64,000 bases of DNA from Saccopteryx bilineata (taxonomy: Eukaryota; Chordata; Mammalia; Chiroptera; Emballonuridae): assembly GCF_036850765.1 (NCBI RefSeq), contig NC_089493.1, positions 125,618,239-125,682,238 on the forward strand, given 5' to 3'. The position numbers and the translations under genes were made by a program. The notes beneath the pieces are model-generated. The model was not told where the DNA came from, made no database searches, and saw only the letters and a program-made list of their open reading frames with translations. Positions 12,000 through 24,741 of the stretch are shown here, piece after piece; position 1 is the first letter of the stretch, and each line of letters opens with the position of its first letter.

Positions 12000-12630
12000 A
12001 GCAGCCTAATTGGGACTATCTGGCCGTTTTGTAAACAGTCTGGCACTTCCCCAAAATGCTAACCATATAGTTACCACACGACTCAGAAGTTCCACTCCCA
12101 GGCATCTACCCAAGAGAAATGAAAACATTATGTCTGCACAAAAACTTGTACGTCAACGTTCATAACAACATTAACCTCAACAGCCCCAGTGTGGGAACAA
12201 CGCCTGGCCATCGCCTGATGCACGGGTAAACCAGAGGGCACATCCGTGCTCTGAAATACTACTCAGTCATGAAAGGGGTAGAGTCTGGCCCAGGCTGCAG
12301 CACGGGTGAGCCTGGAAGACACGGAGCTGAGTCAGAGCAGCCAGGCACAGCAGCTGCATGAGCCTGGTTCCATGTGCATAAATGTCCCAATAGGCGACCT
12401 ATCCAGACAAAGCAGAAGCGTGGCTGTCCCTGGCTGGTTTGAGGGTGGGGAGTGACTGCTGATGGGCATGGGGTTTTCTTTTGTGGGTGGTGAGAATGTT
12501 CTGCAGTTGATTGTGGTGGTGGCTGCACATCTCTGGATGTACAAAAAGCCATTGGCTTGTTTTCTTTCACTGGGTCGATTGTATGATACATGAATCATAT
12601 CCCACTAAGAGTGTTAAAAAATAAATCAAG
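12000..12630 (+). mobile_element. Old L1M ORF2 tail and 3'UTR fragment
   Basis: The block shows the usual end of an old L1: GGCACTTCCCCAAAATGCTA, CTCCCAGGCATCTACCCAAG, AAACTTGTACGTCAACGTTC and ATACTACTCAGTCATGAAA, followed by a 3'UTR ending GTGTTAAAAAATAAAT. It has many indels and stops and is coding-dead. Confidence 0.8.
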
Positions 12631-12869
12631 ACTGTACATTTTACTTGGACACCAAGGCCACTGACACCTTGCTTGCCCCTCCTAGTGGTGGCCTTTTTAT
12701 CTGCCCTTTTACCCCTGCACTCAAATCTGACACTCTTCTATCACATCCCCTTCTCTGAGGTGCGGCTGCTCCTGCCTCCCCCCATACACACACACTGGGT
12801 TCCCATCCAGTGTCCCCCTGATCTGTTCTCTGGTCTCCACGGCCCATGGAGTGGGGCCTCCTCCAACTG

Positions 12870-12925
12870 TGCTGATGCGGGGGTGGTGCTGACGCAGGGG
12901 TGCTGCTGACGCGGGGGTGGTGCTG
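12870..12925 (+). repeat. Small GC-rich minisatellite
   Basis: Three imperfect tandem copies of a unit of about 18 bp of the form GCTGACGCGGGGGTGGT. Confidence 0.75.
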
Positions 12926-13084
12926 TCCCACGGCTGAAGAACTGAGGGCGCCTGAGCCTCTGCCTGGGCCAGGGTCACTCACATTGGCTGGCTCGCCCTC
13001 TACTGGTCCTGCTCACTGCATGGGCTATGAGTCTGGAATGTAGCTCTGGGACAGGGGACTCGGTCTGAATCCTGACTCTGCCAC

Positions 13085-13370
13085 TTACTACCTGTTTGTG
13101 GCTAAATTCTATCCCCCTCAAAATTTGCATGTTAGAGTCCAAACCTCCAATATCCAGAATGTGACTGTATTTGGAGGTGGAGTATTTAAAAAAAATAATT
13201 AAGGTAAAATAAGGTCATTAGGGTGGGCCCTAATCTCACAGGACCAGTGTCCTTGTAGGAAGAGGAACAGGGCAGGCACAAAGGAAGACCACGGGAAATG
13301 CAGGGAGAAGGGTGCTGGACAGAGCCCCACAGGCTGAGTGTGGCACCAGAGAGGAGGGACACTGGAGCTG
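13085..13370 (+). mobile_element. Ancient interspersed repeat, probably LTR-type
   Basis: The string AATTCTATCCCCCTCAAAAT followed by GTGACTGTATTTGGAGGTGG, GGTGGGCCCTAATCTCACAG and GTGTCCTTGTAGGAAGAGG is a familiar eutherian high-copy repeat. I think it is an old ERVL/MaLR-related LTR, but I cannot assign the family with certainty. Confidence 0.45.
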
Positions 13371-14890
13371 GGGGTGACGGCTTCCTCATAAACGTCCCAA
13401 ACTTGCTCAGATGGGTGAAGACGGGGACACACTGGGTCCAAGCCTCTCCTCCTCTCTTAGGTTTATGTGTCAAATAACCAGGGCCACTTGGCCAGCCTCC
13501 CCCAGACCTCCTTGACATTTCCAACTCTGGGTCAGATTCTAGTTCCAGAGTCTCCAGGCTTCTGAGACACCCGCAGAGGGAGAACTCCCCCCCGTCCAGA
13601 AGGCCTTGGCCTGGCCGCATGCAGAGGGCACACAGATAAGTCAACTACGCCCTGAGGTCCAGAGATCCTGAGAGCACTGGCAGCAGGGTATCAATACAGC
13701 AAGGGGACAAATAGCTGTTTGCACAGCATTCTCTGTGTGGCCAGAGCCTTCAGAAGAAAGTACAGCTAAGGCAATAACATTGGCTACTTGCAGCTCCCCG
13801 AGGTTGAGGACTTTACCCTTCCAGGTGAGGCCACTGCATGTGGCCAAGGTGCGGTGTGACTGTGGGGGTGCTCCTCAAACCACATGCAGTGATGGACAGA
13901 GGTGCGGGTGAGGGGATTCTCCCCCTGTGAAGGTAAGGGGCCCTGGGTGTGCCCCAGGTGGCACACGCTTGAGGCGACTCTCCTTCATTGGGCCTGGGAA
14001 GACACCATGGAACCAAAGGCAAACTTGGAAAGGAGTCTACTCTGCACGAGTCTGCGGCCTTTAAGGGAAGGACCCAGAGACAGGCTGGCCCAGGACAGCG
14101 AGAGGGATGCAGCAGCGCGGCCCAGGAGAGGAGAGGAGGAGGGAGGGGGAGGAAAGGGATCTTCCCCCACCACGTGGCCATGCTGGGCTGCTGCACCTGT
14201 CTGCCCACCAGCTGGGCAGTGCTGAGCCAGGGGGCCCAGCTTTCTGATGGCGGAGGGAGTGGGACACAGGCTTCAGTGATGGCTGGGGTACATTCGGGGC
14301 ACCCCCTGCCTTCATGGACTAGCTCTCTCTGTGATTACGCATGCACCCACAACCATGCACACACAGACGCATGCACTCAGGGGACAATTAGCGCGGGTGC
14401 CAGGGCTTGTCCCAGGTACTGAAGGTGGAACAGTGAGAAGCAAAGCCTGCCCCCGTAGAACTGGCATCTTGGCAGGAGGAATGACAACTGGAAAGGAGAC
14501 TCTGTCTCATTATTTACTGTTCACTATCTCAGTTCAGGCCACGGACCACTCGTTTTCTGTCTTGCTCATCTTTTTGCGCAGAACTCACTGCACCCCCTCT
14601 GTGGAGCCTTGAAGGCCTCACCTTCTTCCCCTCCCCACCCAGTTAGCCTTGCCTTTGACTCTTTTCTTCCCTCTCTTCATGCCCCACCCTGCTCTGCACA
14701 CTCCATCTTCCCGAGGTCTCCCTTAGACCTCTCTCTCAGTGCTGGAGGCTGGCCAAGGGGACCCTCGGGGCTGACACCTGTCCAGGGACCTCAGGGAAGA
14801 ACTGCACCCACTGTGGCATGGGGGCAAGGACTGGCCCACCTGTGAACTCAGCCAGATGGGTTTCCTGCGTTCCTGGACCCTCTTGGTCCC
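13371..14890. other. Intergenic, no gene supported
   Basis: GC-rich unique sequence with several overlapping open frames in all phases (for example 13813-14208 minus, 13988-14422 plus). The mutual overlap and lack of domains argue against coding. Confidence 0.5.
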
Positions 14891-14894
14891 CAAA

Positions 14895-15160
14895 TAATAA
14901 CAGCCACTACTTATTTAGTGAGCGTTTCCTCTGGGCCAGGTTTTGGTTAAATCCACACAACTGCGACCTCATTTAATCCTCCAACACCCGTGTGGAGTAG
15001 GTACGTCACCGTACCTTTACTTCCCTGAGTACTTCCCCAGTGCAGACACAGAGCACAAGGGGACTCTGCAGAACTACAGGACAGGAAACTCCAAGGTCAA
15101 GACGAGAACCTGGCTCTGCCTGATCCCAGGCCCATGCTGTTAACTTTGTGCTACTGTCTC
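14895..15160 (-). mobile_element. MIR SINE, ancient
   Basis: ATAACAGCCACTACTTATTT, then CTCATTTAATCCTCCAACAC and TGGAGTAGGTACGTCACCGT form the MIR complement in order. The tRNA-like end lies near 15150. Confidence 0.65.
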
Positions 15161-16109
15161 CCAACCTCTCCTCCACAGGAACTTCTTTGTCCGAGGGGTG
15201 AGCAAGGAAGCCCTCAAAACTCATCACCCAGAGGTATTTCCATTTTATACACTTCAAATGATACTGTCTTTCTAGACTTAGATAATGTTCTATAATGGTG
15301 GGATTTCAGGCAGACAGAGGGCAAAGCAGATTATTTTCATTTGGGAATATTTCATTTGGGAACCACCCCATACAAGAGGTTGTACCCTGTCTCTCATGAA
15401 ATGCTGCCTTTCCTGCCAAGTTTACCTAGCTTTGCTGCAAGGCAAATGTTCCAAACCTGTTAATTACCCCAGAATAATTAAGGATGGGTAAATCCAGGCC
15501 CAGATAAAATCAGTGCCTTCCACAGCTGCCCCCCCATTTCCCTCTGGTCACTCCCCTCCGGTCTCCCTGGAATCCTGGAGTGTGTGTGCTTCCTTGTCAT
15601 CTCCACATGATGGCACCCACCAGACCTGCCCAGGCCAGCACCACAATGCCCAGAGGACAGCGGTGCCATGCTTGGGCCTGCTCAGGCTGCTGCGATCACG
15701 TCTAAATTTCCATGGAAAGTCTCCCCCCACCCACCCGAGGGCTGAGGGGCCTTGAGGTACCCCTTCCTAGCTCCTCACCGCCAACATTCAAGCTGCCTTG
15801 AATTCTTCCTGCCTCCCCACTCAGATGGAAGAAAATGCTGATGAGGGTGAGGCACTGTGCACCTAAGAATGAACCACTCAATTTCGGGAGTCCCTGAGGT
15901 AGCCCCCAAATTCTTTAACATGTATGCATCTGTATCTCTCTAGGAAGGCCCTCAAAGTTTAGGAGAGATTTTCAAAGAGCTCTGGGACCACCTCCACCCT
16001 CCATCGTCAAGGGTGAGAGTCATTGAGACCACCCCTCCAACACACAACACAGACAGGAGGCCCGAGCGCCTCCAGGGCTGACACCACGGCAGAGGGCCAG
16101 CCTGTACTG

Positions 16110-16425
16110 CCCGTGGTTGGGAGCACCAGCCTGGGGCCTGACAGCCTGAACTTCACCCAGTGCTGCTGCCACTTGCAATGTCACCTCCCTTCCCTGTGTG
16201 ATAAATGGGGTCACAATGGTGTCTACCACACGGAGTTATCGTAAGGATGAACATAAAAGGTACACCAAGTTAAGTACTAAACCCTAGTCCTGGCTCATAG
16301 TAAGCACTCACTAAATGTTAACTACAAGTTATCAACCCCATTTGGGAGAGGAAACCAGAGCTCAGAGAGGCTGGTTCACTTGTTGGGGGTCACAGCTAGC
16401 ACAAGCCCGGTGGGGAGCCCTCCCT
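16110..16425 (+). mobile_element. MIR SINE with adjoining MIR-like fragment
   Basis: The plus-strand part is a MIR (GAGTTATCGTAAGGATGAAC, then CTGGCTCATAGTAAGCACTC). It is followed at about 16335-16425 by an opposite-strand MIR-like core (GAAACCAGAGCTCAGAGAGG, GGGGTCACAGCTAGCACA). The two could be separate insertions. Confidence 0.6.
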
Positions 16426-16429
16426 GGAG

Positions 16430-17984
16430 CCGAGAGTGGGGTGGAACTCTGAGAACACAGCTGGCCCAACAGTTGCTGGAGGGCAGCGTGGCAGGGGCAG
16501 GCTGCTGGGGTTGGGTCAGCCAGCAAGTAGCGAAGCCTACTGAGAGCTGGGGCCGAGGAGGCAGGGAGCAGGTTTTGCTTGGCTCTTGAACTCAGGAGGG
16601 CTGGGTTCTAGTGTGAACCCTGTCTGTGGGCTGGGCAAGCTCCTTCCCCTCTCAGGAGTCCTGTTTCTTCTATAAAAGAGGTGTGGTTAAGACCGATCTG
16701 GGGGCTTTTATCCCACAGAAAGGGGCAGATGGATGAGGCTCCTTGCAGACTCTCTGGGAGTCAGAGGCTGCGATGAGTTGGGTGACCTTGGAGCTGCTGC
16801 CGGCAACTGGGCCTCAAATGGTCGGGCAAGAGCTAGTTGGCCATCTTTTTGCCCAGGAGATCCCAAGCACCACCAATAGCAATGTGGTGAACCCCATAGC
16901 CAGTGCTACCGTGAAACCTCCTGATCGGCCAGCCTGGGCCCAGATGGGGACTTCTAGGATCCGCATGGGTGGCCCTCAGTGAGACCGGGCGTCACGGCAT
17001 CTTGGTTACCCTGGGTTACTGTATTCTGATTGCACCAACTGGAACTTTCAAGCCACTGGTGGGGGCACTTCAACCACTGTCAGAAGGAAGAAGCCAGCTG
17101 TGGACTCTGCTGAAATGAGCAGCAACCACACCTCCCTCTCAGCAAGGAGCAGGGCCAGCAGGCAGGTGGTCTCTCCCTTGGCACCCTGTATCCCACCCAA
17201 GACTGAGGAAGCCCCAGGGGTGGCCCAGGGCAATCCAGCTGCCCTTCTGGAAACACAACTGAAGGATGTGAGGAAGCCACCTCCACCCCAGCTTTGCTTC
17301 AGACCCCCCCGAGGGGAGGGCCCAAACATCAGAGCCAGGCGTGGCCTGACAGGTAGCTGCAGCCTTCCGCGCCCTCCCAGCTGGACACACCTGGAGAGAA
17401 GATCAGGGCAACCTGAATGTCGATGCAGCCCCTCCGGGATGCCCACACAGCCCATGGGTCGTGCTGCCAGACCCGGAGCAGGAGCCAGGTGGAGGCTGAG
17501 ACTACTCCGGAGGTGACAGGAGGCAGGGCAGGGAGAGAAGGAGAGAGGGAGGGAAGGGGAAAGGAAAGAACGAAGGGAAGAAGGAGAGAGGGGAGGAGGG
17601 GGAGAAGGCAGGAGGAAAGGGGCCCTTCTATCTTCCCCATCCCTCCCTCTTCCAGGCAAAATATTCTTTCTTCAAAAAAAAAAGAAAAGTAGTAACAACT
17701 CCCCTCCCTCCTTCCATTCTTTTCCTTTCTGAGCAAGAGCTTTATAACCCTAGATGGCTGATCCGAAAATAACTATTTTGCCCTTAGACAGAGTTGTTTC
17801 TGAACAGGAGAAGCTGAGATATTTTGAAAGCCACCCCTGAGGCAGAAGGTTGTGCATAAGGCACTAATTGTCAGCACTCCCCAGGGGCAGCCCTCGTTCC
17901 TGGGAAGATGGGGAGCTGGGCTGTCAGCCCATTCCTGGGGGAGCCCACCCCCCAGGGTCAGCCAGCCAGGCTGGGCGGAGGACA
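16430..17984. other. Intergenic, MIR fragment and polypurine block, no gene
   Basis: A weak plus-strand MIR piece lies at about 16590-16720. A GGGA/GGAA-rich purine block lies at 17520-17625. The 203-codon minus-strand frame at 17048-17659 reads through this low-complexity block and is not a credible gene. Confidence 0.5.
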
Positions 17985-18260
17985 TAAAACACAGGAACAC
18001 AGATGATCTTACATAACCGAAGTGGGACTGAACATTTTCAGCAAATTGCCTCTGTTATGAGCTCTGCCATAAAATCGCCTCGCAAGTGAATTTAGTTTTT
18101 TCTTCCCTCCGTGCCCAATCAATTAGCACATGAGTAATACCAAGCCCATTAGGACAAACCGATGCCGGGGGAGTTATGTCAGCTGCTATAGAAATGATTG
18201 CTTAATATACCAGTTGGCTCCGAGGAGCTCTTAGCCACACACAATCTTGCCATAATCAAT
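17985..18260. promoter_or_regulatory. Candidate conserved non-coding element
   Basis: A repeat-free A/T-rich block inside GC-richer flanks, dense in homeodomain-like cores (CAATCAATTAGC, GCCCATTAGG, CATAAAATCGC, TTGCTTAATATACC). This density with intact CpGs is what deeply conserved developmental enhancers usually look like. The call is by appearance only; no alignment was possible. Confidence 0.3.
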
Positions 18261-18674
18261 AGCAACAGTCAGACGACGCTGTTTCAAGGAGAACACCGCC
18301 ACGCAGCACAGGAGCCAGAGCGCATGGGGCGCAGTGCACATGCGCCCCATACCCGTGCCCCACACCGTGTCCTCCCTGCAAAACAAAGAGGAGAAGCCCG
18401 TGGTGACTAAGAGAAATGTGGCCAAGGAGGGAGAAACACGAGAGAGGAACAGGGAGGGCTTTGTAGGGGTCTGTACACCAGAGGGAAAGGGAAGGGAAGG
18501 GACTTCCTTCCTGTTCTGTATATTTTAGCAACAGCAAAATGGGCTTTCCCGGGACACCTGGAGGCTCCCTGAGATTATAATCCCTGTGGAGTTGAGCATG
18601 TGAGACAATAATAACACGTGTGTCTACATGTGCACATTGGCACATGTATCATAAATAAGGACAAGGAGATGTCT

Positions 18675-18680
<6 letters not shown>

Positions 18681-18726
<46 letters not shown>
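18681..18726 (+). repeat. (GT)n microsatellite
   Basis: About 23 uninterrupted GT units, followed by a GT/CA-rich degenerate zone to about 18820. Confidence 0.97.
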
Positions 18727-18727
<1 letters not shown>

Positions 18728-18826
18728 AGGTGGGACCTGCAGATAGGCCTGGTGTGTGTGTGCACACACTGCCATACACGCATGTGCATGCAAGTGTACA
18801 CCTGCATGCAGGTGTGGCCATGCGCC

Positions 18827-20830
18827 CTCACTGGTCCCAGAGACAGTGGTCCTGCAGGACCAGACAGCCTGCCACACCGGTTTGCTCTGTCACAGCCCTG
18901 GACTCAGGGACCTAAAGGTAAAAGTGAGGAGCATCTCCCCAAGATGATAGAGAGGAGAGGCAGCGAATCCGGTCACCATCAACCTGGGCTCGGAGTCCTG
19001 GAAGGGCACTGGCTTCAGAGCTAGCCCTTGGGTCTGGGCCCTGCTGCACCCTCAGGAGGGGCAAGATGCTGGCTCTCCCTGGGCCTCATCTGCGGAATGG
19101 CAAGGGCAGTGTGCCCCAGGCTGAGAGCAGAGTTTCAGCACAGAGAGCACTCGATGTGCTCACCGGAGGACATCTACTAACCCAGAGCTGCTGTCACTAA
19201 GGCCTGCGCTCCTGACACCTGCGGGGCTGCCACGTCCCAGGTCTCTGACCTCTCCCTGCTCCTCAGGACCCACTTGAGAACCAGGCCTCTTCCTTCCTGC
19301 TCCTCGGGGAAGATTGGGAAAAGTTTGTTGTATCCCAAAGAACAGGCAAATCCCAAGGGGATTGAGGGTTTGTAGTCTCAGCCCCAGACCCTTCTCCCCT
19401 GGATTGACCCCTTTTTCCCTGTCTAGAAGGGTGACTCCCCTCCTCCTTAATACACGAGGAAACCGAGGTTTTCAAAGTCAGCCAGTGACTTAGAGCTAGA
19501 CTCCCATCAGACCCAGGGATGTGAATATAGCAGTGGGATTTTGTTCCCATGACAATGGGGGTGGAGTGTCATGGGCTTACATGGCTTCTTGGGAGGGAAA
19601 GCCGACCTGAGGCTAACAGAAAGGGTAATTAATAACAGTGTTAGGGAGCAGGGCACAGAAATGAGTGCCGCGGCCATCAGACATGGTGCATTTTTGGAAG
19701 CACGCTGACTAGCCTCTTGCCCTCTCTGGCCTCAGTTTACCCATACATAAACTGGAAGAATAACTCTATGAGCCCATTGTCCTTCTCAACTCTGATGCTA
19801 TGAGATTAGGTGAGGGGTCTCTACAGCATAACTAAAATGAGCAATCATGGTCTGGGTGCTGGGGATGGATGGGGGGAAGTGGAGGGATTCTGGGGAGGTG
19901 TGCTTGTGTCCCCAAGGCCAGGGAACACTCCTGGACTCTCCCCCCCAATTAGGGGACTCTCCAGCACCCCTACTGTGAGGAGGGAAAGTCTCCCTCTCCC
20001 TTTCTTAGTCACACAGAGGGGACTCAGAACAGGCAGGTTGGTGAAGAGGTGGGACACACCTCCACATCATCCATTCACTCATTGTGCCACCGTGAGAGGT
20101 GAGAGGCTACGTGGTCTCTCTGAGCTCAGTCTCCTCGCCTGTGAAGTGACAATAGGGTAGTGTCCCCCTTGGGTGACTAGGAAGAGTCGGTGAGTATGCA
20201 GTGAGGGTCCCCTGAGTGTTCGACCCTATAATGAACAAACCGAACAAATGTCCCTGCCCTCCCAAATCTGTGGTAAGAGTGGGTAGGGGGGACACATTGA
20301 TAAGAAAAACAAAAAGACTGTCAGGGGCGCTAAGCATTGCAGAGAAAAACCAAACAGAGAAAGGAGGAGCTCGAGAGGGTCCAGGGAGGTGCCTGCAGGA
20401 AAGAGACTCGTCTCTGCATCTCCACGTCCTCAATTGTAAGCTGGGTACAAGGTCACTGCTTGCCTTCCTTCGGGGTTTTTATTAGGGGTGAATTATGGTC
20501 CTCAGGGCTTTATGGGATTTAAAGTCTGAGGGTAAGAGAGGACCTGAAGTGACTGGCAAGAAAGGGACAAAGTATATGTTAGTTACTATTACTGTGGGTC
20601 AGCTCAGTACAGGGACGCCCCCACCCTGCCCCAGCTCCTCTCACTACTGAGCCCCAGAAAACAGGATGCCTCACACCTACGCACCCTCTCTGCTAGTCCT
20701 GTCTCTCCACCCACCCTCCATACTGCAAGAAGGACACAGCTTCCCCTCCCCCTTAGGAGCCAGAGCTCTGGAGAGAGTCCTGGGGAGACTCAGGCCTCCC
20801 AACACTTCATTAAGAGGCAGCATTTCTAGT
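18827..20830. other. Intergenic with MIR relics, no gene supported
   Basis: Weak MIR-like pieces occur at about 19690-19800 (CTCAGTTTACCCATACATAA) and 20080-20225 (plus strand). The rest is unique-looking. No exon with splice sites and a long frame could be defended. Confidence 0.45.
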
Positions 20831-20834
20831 GGGG

Positions 20835-21195
20835 AGAACACTTAGACTCAAAGACAGGAGTGTTGGATTCTAGTGCCAGCTTTGCAATCAGCTGCTTGCT
20901 GGGTGGGCCTCAGTTTCCTCATCTCTAAAATGGATAGAATACCACCCACCCTAGCTATATCACAGAATTCCTGTTAAGAAAAAAATCAACCCTGTATTAA
21001 AGTAGGCAGCTTTAGAAAAGAAGGGGCATGGACTCTGGAGGGAGACAGCCACCATGCTCCTGGGCCTGAGCAAGCCCCTTTCTGAGCTGTTTCTTCTGGG
21101 AAGTAAAACCTGTTCTCAGGCTGATGTGGAGATGAAATAAGCCAGGTAGGTGCTGAAAAATTCCTGCTCCTTTTACTGAGCACCTACTATGAGTG
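20835..21195 (+). mobile_element. Two adjacent MIR fragments
   Basis: 20835-20990 carries GGGCCTCAGTTTCCTCATCT followed by CTAAAATGGATAGAATACC, a clear MIR core. 21005-21195 carries a second, weaker MIR-like run ending TTTTACTGAGCACCTACTAT. Confidence 0.65.
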
Positions 21196-22359
21196 AAGCC
21201 CTGGAAGGCTATGGATTTCAGATGTCATGGTAGCCACCCTCCAAGGTGGTACCATGCTTGCTGGTTCTTATGCTCTCATGCAGGTGCCTCACACAATCTG
21301 TGAGTATAGCTTTTTCCCAAAAGATGGAGCATGACTTCCGAGGCTAGGTTGTACAAGGCATTGCTGTTTCTGGCTTACACCCTCTGGGTGAAGCTAGCCA
21401 GATGTCCTGAAGACAGACACTCAGGCCACCCTATGGAATGATAGGGCATGGAGGCTTCCTGCCAATAGCCAGCATCAACTTGCTGACTATGCATGACAGC
21501 CACCTTAGAAATGAATTCTGCTGCCCAGTCAGGCCCGCGGAGGACTGCAGCCACTGTGGGTGTCTTGACTGCCCCTTTCTGAGCAACCCTAAGCCAGAGC
21601 CACCCAGCTCAGCCTCTCTGAGTGCCACTGTAGGGAGGAACTTGCACACCTGGCTCTGCTAAGCCCTTTTCAACATTGATCACTAAAGATGCTCCACACC
21701 CCACACAAGTAAACACAGAGCTTCCCAAAGAGGCCCCTCTACGGACTCGCGCAGGAGCTTGCTCCCTTAACCCAGCGCTCCAGGGTTGCTGACTCTCAGA
21801 AGCGAGGGAGACAGTGAGTGTTCATTGTTGCTTTTGGCTGCCACATGTGGGGTGATCCGTTCTGCAGCGGTGGATGGCTGGTGCAGATGTGGCCCCTGCC
21901 ACCTTTAACCTGGTTTCCGAGAACTGCACGGAGAAGTGGCAGCACGGGGCAGCATGTGGTCAGAAACCAGCCAGGCAGCTTTGGGGCCTCTCATCTCTGT
22001 GGCCTGGGGGGTGCACAATGTGTGCTATGATTCCGTTTGGAGGCCTGCAGAGGGATGATGGGTGAGAAATTATTCCGAGAAGAACACATTTTCTGCTTTG
22101 ATGTGAAGGGTTGTTATAAAAAGTGGGGGAAATGACTGTCACAGGCTCGAGAGTTGGATCCTAAGCCCTGCTGCCAAGGTGAGAGAGAGTGAGCGATTGC
22201 CCCCCCCCACCCCCCATTTGATGGGCACTAGGTAACCTAACCTTGGACATTGGTGTACTTCACCCTCACCTTGTACTGGGGCTTACGAAAGCCCGGAGTC
22301 ATTCAGGAAGGGTTACTTCACTGTGATTTAAGAAGTGGGAGAAAATGGGCTCCTTTGCT
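21196..22359. other. Intergenic, no gene seen
   Basis: Unique-looking sequence with a C-rich run near 22200-22215. I see no supported coding or repeat feature. Confidence 0.5.
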
Positions 22360-22740
22360 CTTGTATGGCCCAGCTGCCCTCTGATTATCACAGCTAATGG
22401 GGCAGGAAATTGCCCATGGCAAATGAGCAGGACCTGTTACCTGTGGGTGGAAATGGGTAATGAGGACTTAAATTCAGGCACATCTCCGGATCCCATTAGG
22501 GAGCCAGCCTGCAAAAATGATTAGGGAGGTTTTAATATCCACCGATCATCGGATGGATGCCCATCTCCTGCAGCGACCTCAGACTCATTAACCTGGCGGG
22601 CCCGCTCCACCATTAATCTCTCATGCTGGTGGAGTGGCCTCCTTCCCAGACCTCTCTCGGGGCCTCCCAGAACCCAGAGCTTTGAAATAATTGAAATCCT
22701 GCGTGGTGTGGTACAATCAGTTCCCTTAAGAGAAAATCAG
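22360..22740. promoter_or_regulatory. Candidate conserved non-coding element
   Basis: A repeat-free block with many TAAT/ATTA cores on both strands (GGGTAATGAGGACTTAAATT, AAAAATGATTAGGGAGG, GTTTTAATATCCACCGATCA, CACCATTAATCTCTC), plus TCCGGATCC and GATCATCGGATGG. It resembles a developmental enhancer, but conservation could not be tested here. Confidence 0.3.
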
Positions 22741-23695
22741 GTATTCCTTCAGACCTTCCCTGAGTGAAGAGCTCTCAGCTTCCCACCCCCACAGCAACGG
22801 GCATCGCAGGGTGGACCGCCGTGACGGCATTCTACTTCCTTCCTCTCCCTCAGTAGAGATGCTACTGTGGGGCAGTGAGGCCCCATGGAAGGAGCAGCAG
22901 AGACCAGGGGCTGGCTCAGCGGCCAGTGACCTCTGATCAAGTCACACCGCCTCAGACCTTGCAGGTGGGGACAAGATGATCCCCCTGGCCCAGCTCATAT
23001 CTGCCCTCTGGCCTTGACTTTTCCACATGGCCCAGAGTAAGCTCCTCTATTCCCCTACCCAGAATGGGCCTTCTTCTTTCTGTACTCATGTTGGTGCTTC
23101 CTTCTCTACATTTCTTTAGTAAATCCTATCATCTCGTCTTTGAAAATGTTGGGTTCGTTCCTATCCCTTAAATCAGCCACCTCTTAGATTTCCTACCCTG
23201 TCTCTTCATTCCAGCAGGGCTCCCTGAGACACAGCTCTCAACAACCGCCCTTGTGCTCCGAGACCAGCAGGGGCTCGATGGAGCATGCTGTTCTCAAGAA
23301 ATACCCCTGGGGCCGTTCCTCCTTCCCCGCCAGCCCCTCACCTCCAGCCTGCCTGACTGCATGCCCTCCGCCCAGAGGCCGGATGGCCAGCTCTGTCCAC
23401 ATGCTGGGGGTCCCTCCTGATGGGGGACGCCTGAGGCACTAGCTCGTGCTGCACGTGGACAGCTGCAAGCTCAGAGTCCCCTGCTTGTTTTTGTTTCTGT
23501 TTGAATGTTTTGTTTCTGTGCACTGACCAATCTTGGAGAAGCCTGTCACCAGGTCCCTTGCAAGGCCTACAGCATACCTTGCCCAGAGTAAAGGACAAGG
23601 CAATGTCTTTTCTATTATAGTAGAATTTCTGCCCTGGGGAACATTCCCAGAGAAATATTTCACTAAATTTGTATGTATAAAATTGAGTGCTCAAA

Positions 23696-23771
23696 GGGCC
23701 CTGGGTGGCACTGCTGTGGGCCAAACAACTGGCTGAGAAAGAAAAAAACAAACACCAAATTTGAGTGACAG
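23696..23771 (+). repeat. 76-bp perfect direct duplication, copy A
   Basis: Identical at every base to 26586-26661, 2.9 kb downstream. It contains GGGTGGCACTGCTGTGGGCC and CAAACACCAAATTTGAGTGA. Homology stops abruptly at both ends (flanks CTCAAA / AGGAAG here). Confidence 0.95.
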
Positions 23772-23904
23772 AGGAAGAACTAAGCCCTGTCCTCACCCCA
23801 CCTCCTTGGGGGGCTGGCTTGTAAGATGAGAAGCAACAGTCACTTTTTCCTGCATCTCAAACATTCAACAGAAAACAAAACTAAAAACGCATTAGCTGGT
23901 TTGG

Positions 23905-23990
23905 GTCTGAGCGCTGCCATTTATTTACTGTGTGGCTTTGGGTAGGTTATTTGACTTCTCTGGCACTCAGCGAAGAAACTGCAAAGAATG
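23905..23990 (+). mobile_element. MIR fragment
   Basis: TGTGTGGCTTTGGGTAGGTT followed by TTTGACTTCTCTGGCACTCAG is the MIR core on the plus strand. Confidence 0.6.
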
Positions 23991-24741
23991 TACTCCAAAA
24001 TGTGTGTTTTGCTTTAGTGTGTGTGTATGTGAATATGTGTATGGATATATATGTGTGTATACATCTATATTACACACACACAGCCAGCTCCTGCCCGCAG
24101 AGCTTTCGTAGGTCCTTGGCTCCAGCCTGAGCCAAGGATTGGAAGACTGTTATTGGTCAGCCCCCTGAATCAAAGCTGCTCAGAAATGGCAGTGACCCCA
24201 TCAGAGGCTTCAGGTTTCCTCATACCGCTGCTGCCAGCTGCTCCTTCCTCCCCACGCTGCCCCGGAGTCAGACAGGGCAGCCCACTCTGATGCCAGGCCA
24301 GGACACTCCGCAAGCCCAGGCTGTTCCAGACTTTCCCTGAAACCTGGCGGAGAACTGCTCTGGAGGTTTTGCAAACATCTGGGGAGGCAGCAGGCAGATG
24401 GAGGGCAGCCACCCCTACCCAGGCCCCTCCCTTGGTGTGGTCTTGGTGCCTCCACCCTGTCACTGTGGGAAGCCACAGGGCTTCCAGACCAGGACCCCCT
24501 GTAAAGACCCGACAGCCTTGTTCTCTGAGGCCACACATTTTCCCAAACCAATCCCCGAGGGGCTAGAGGGTAGGTGAGGATGGTGGCGAACTTGCAGTTG
24601 CCTATGAAGGCTCAGAAAGAGAAAGTTCTGGAGAATGAGGGCCAGAGCAAGACCTCACTCAGGGGCTCTTTCCTGGGCTAGGCTGCAGGGTTGGGCAAGC
24701 AGTACCTTCTGGTCCAACAGCAGATAAGAGGTTTCTCTTCC

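Noticed and set aside
17048..17659. 203-codon minus-strand frame
   Set aside because: Reads through a GGGA-rich polypurine block and is Pro/Ser/Leu low complexity. Overlapping frames exist in other phases.
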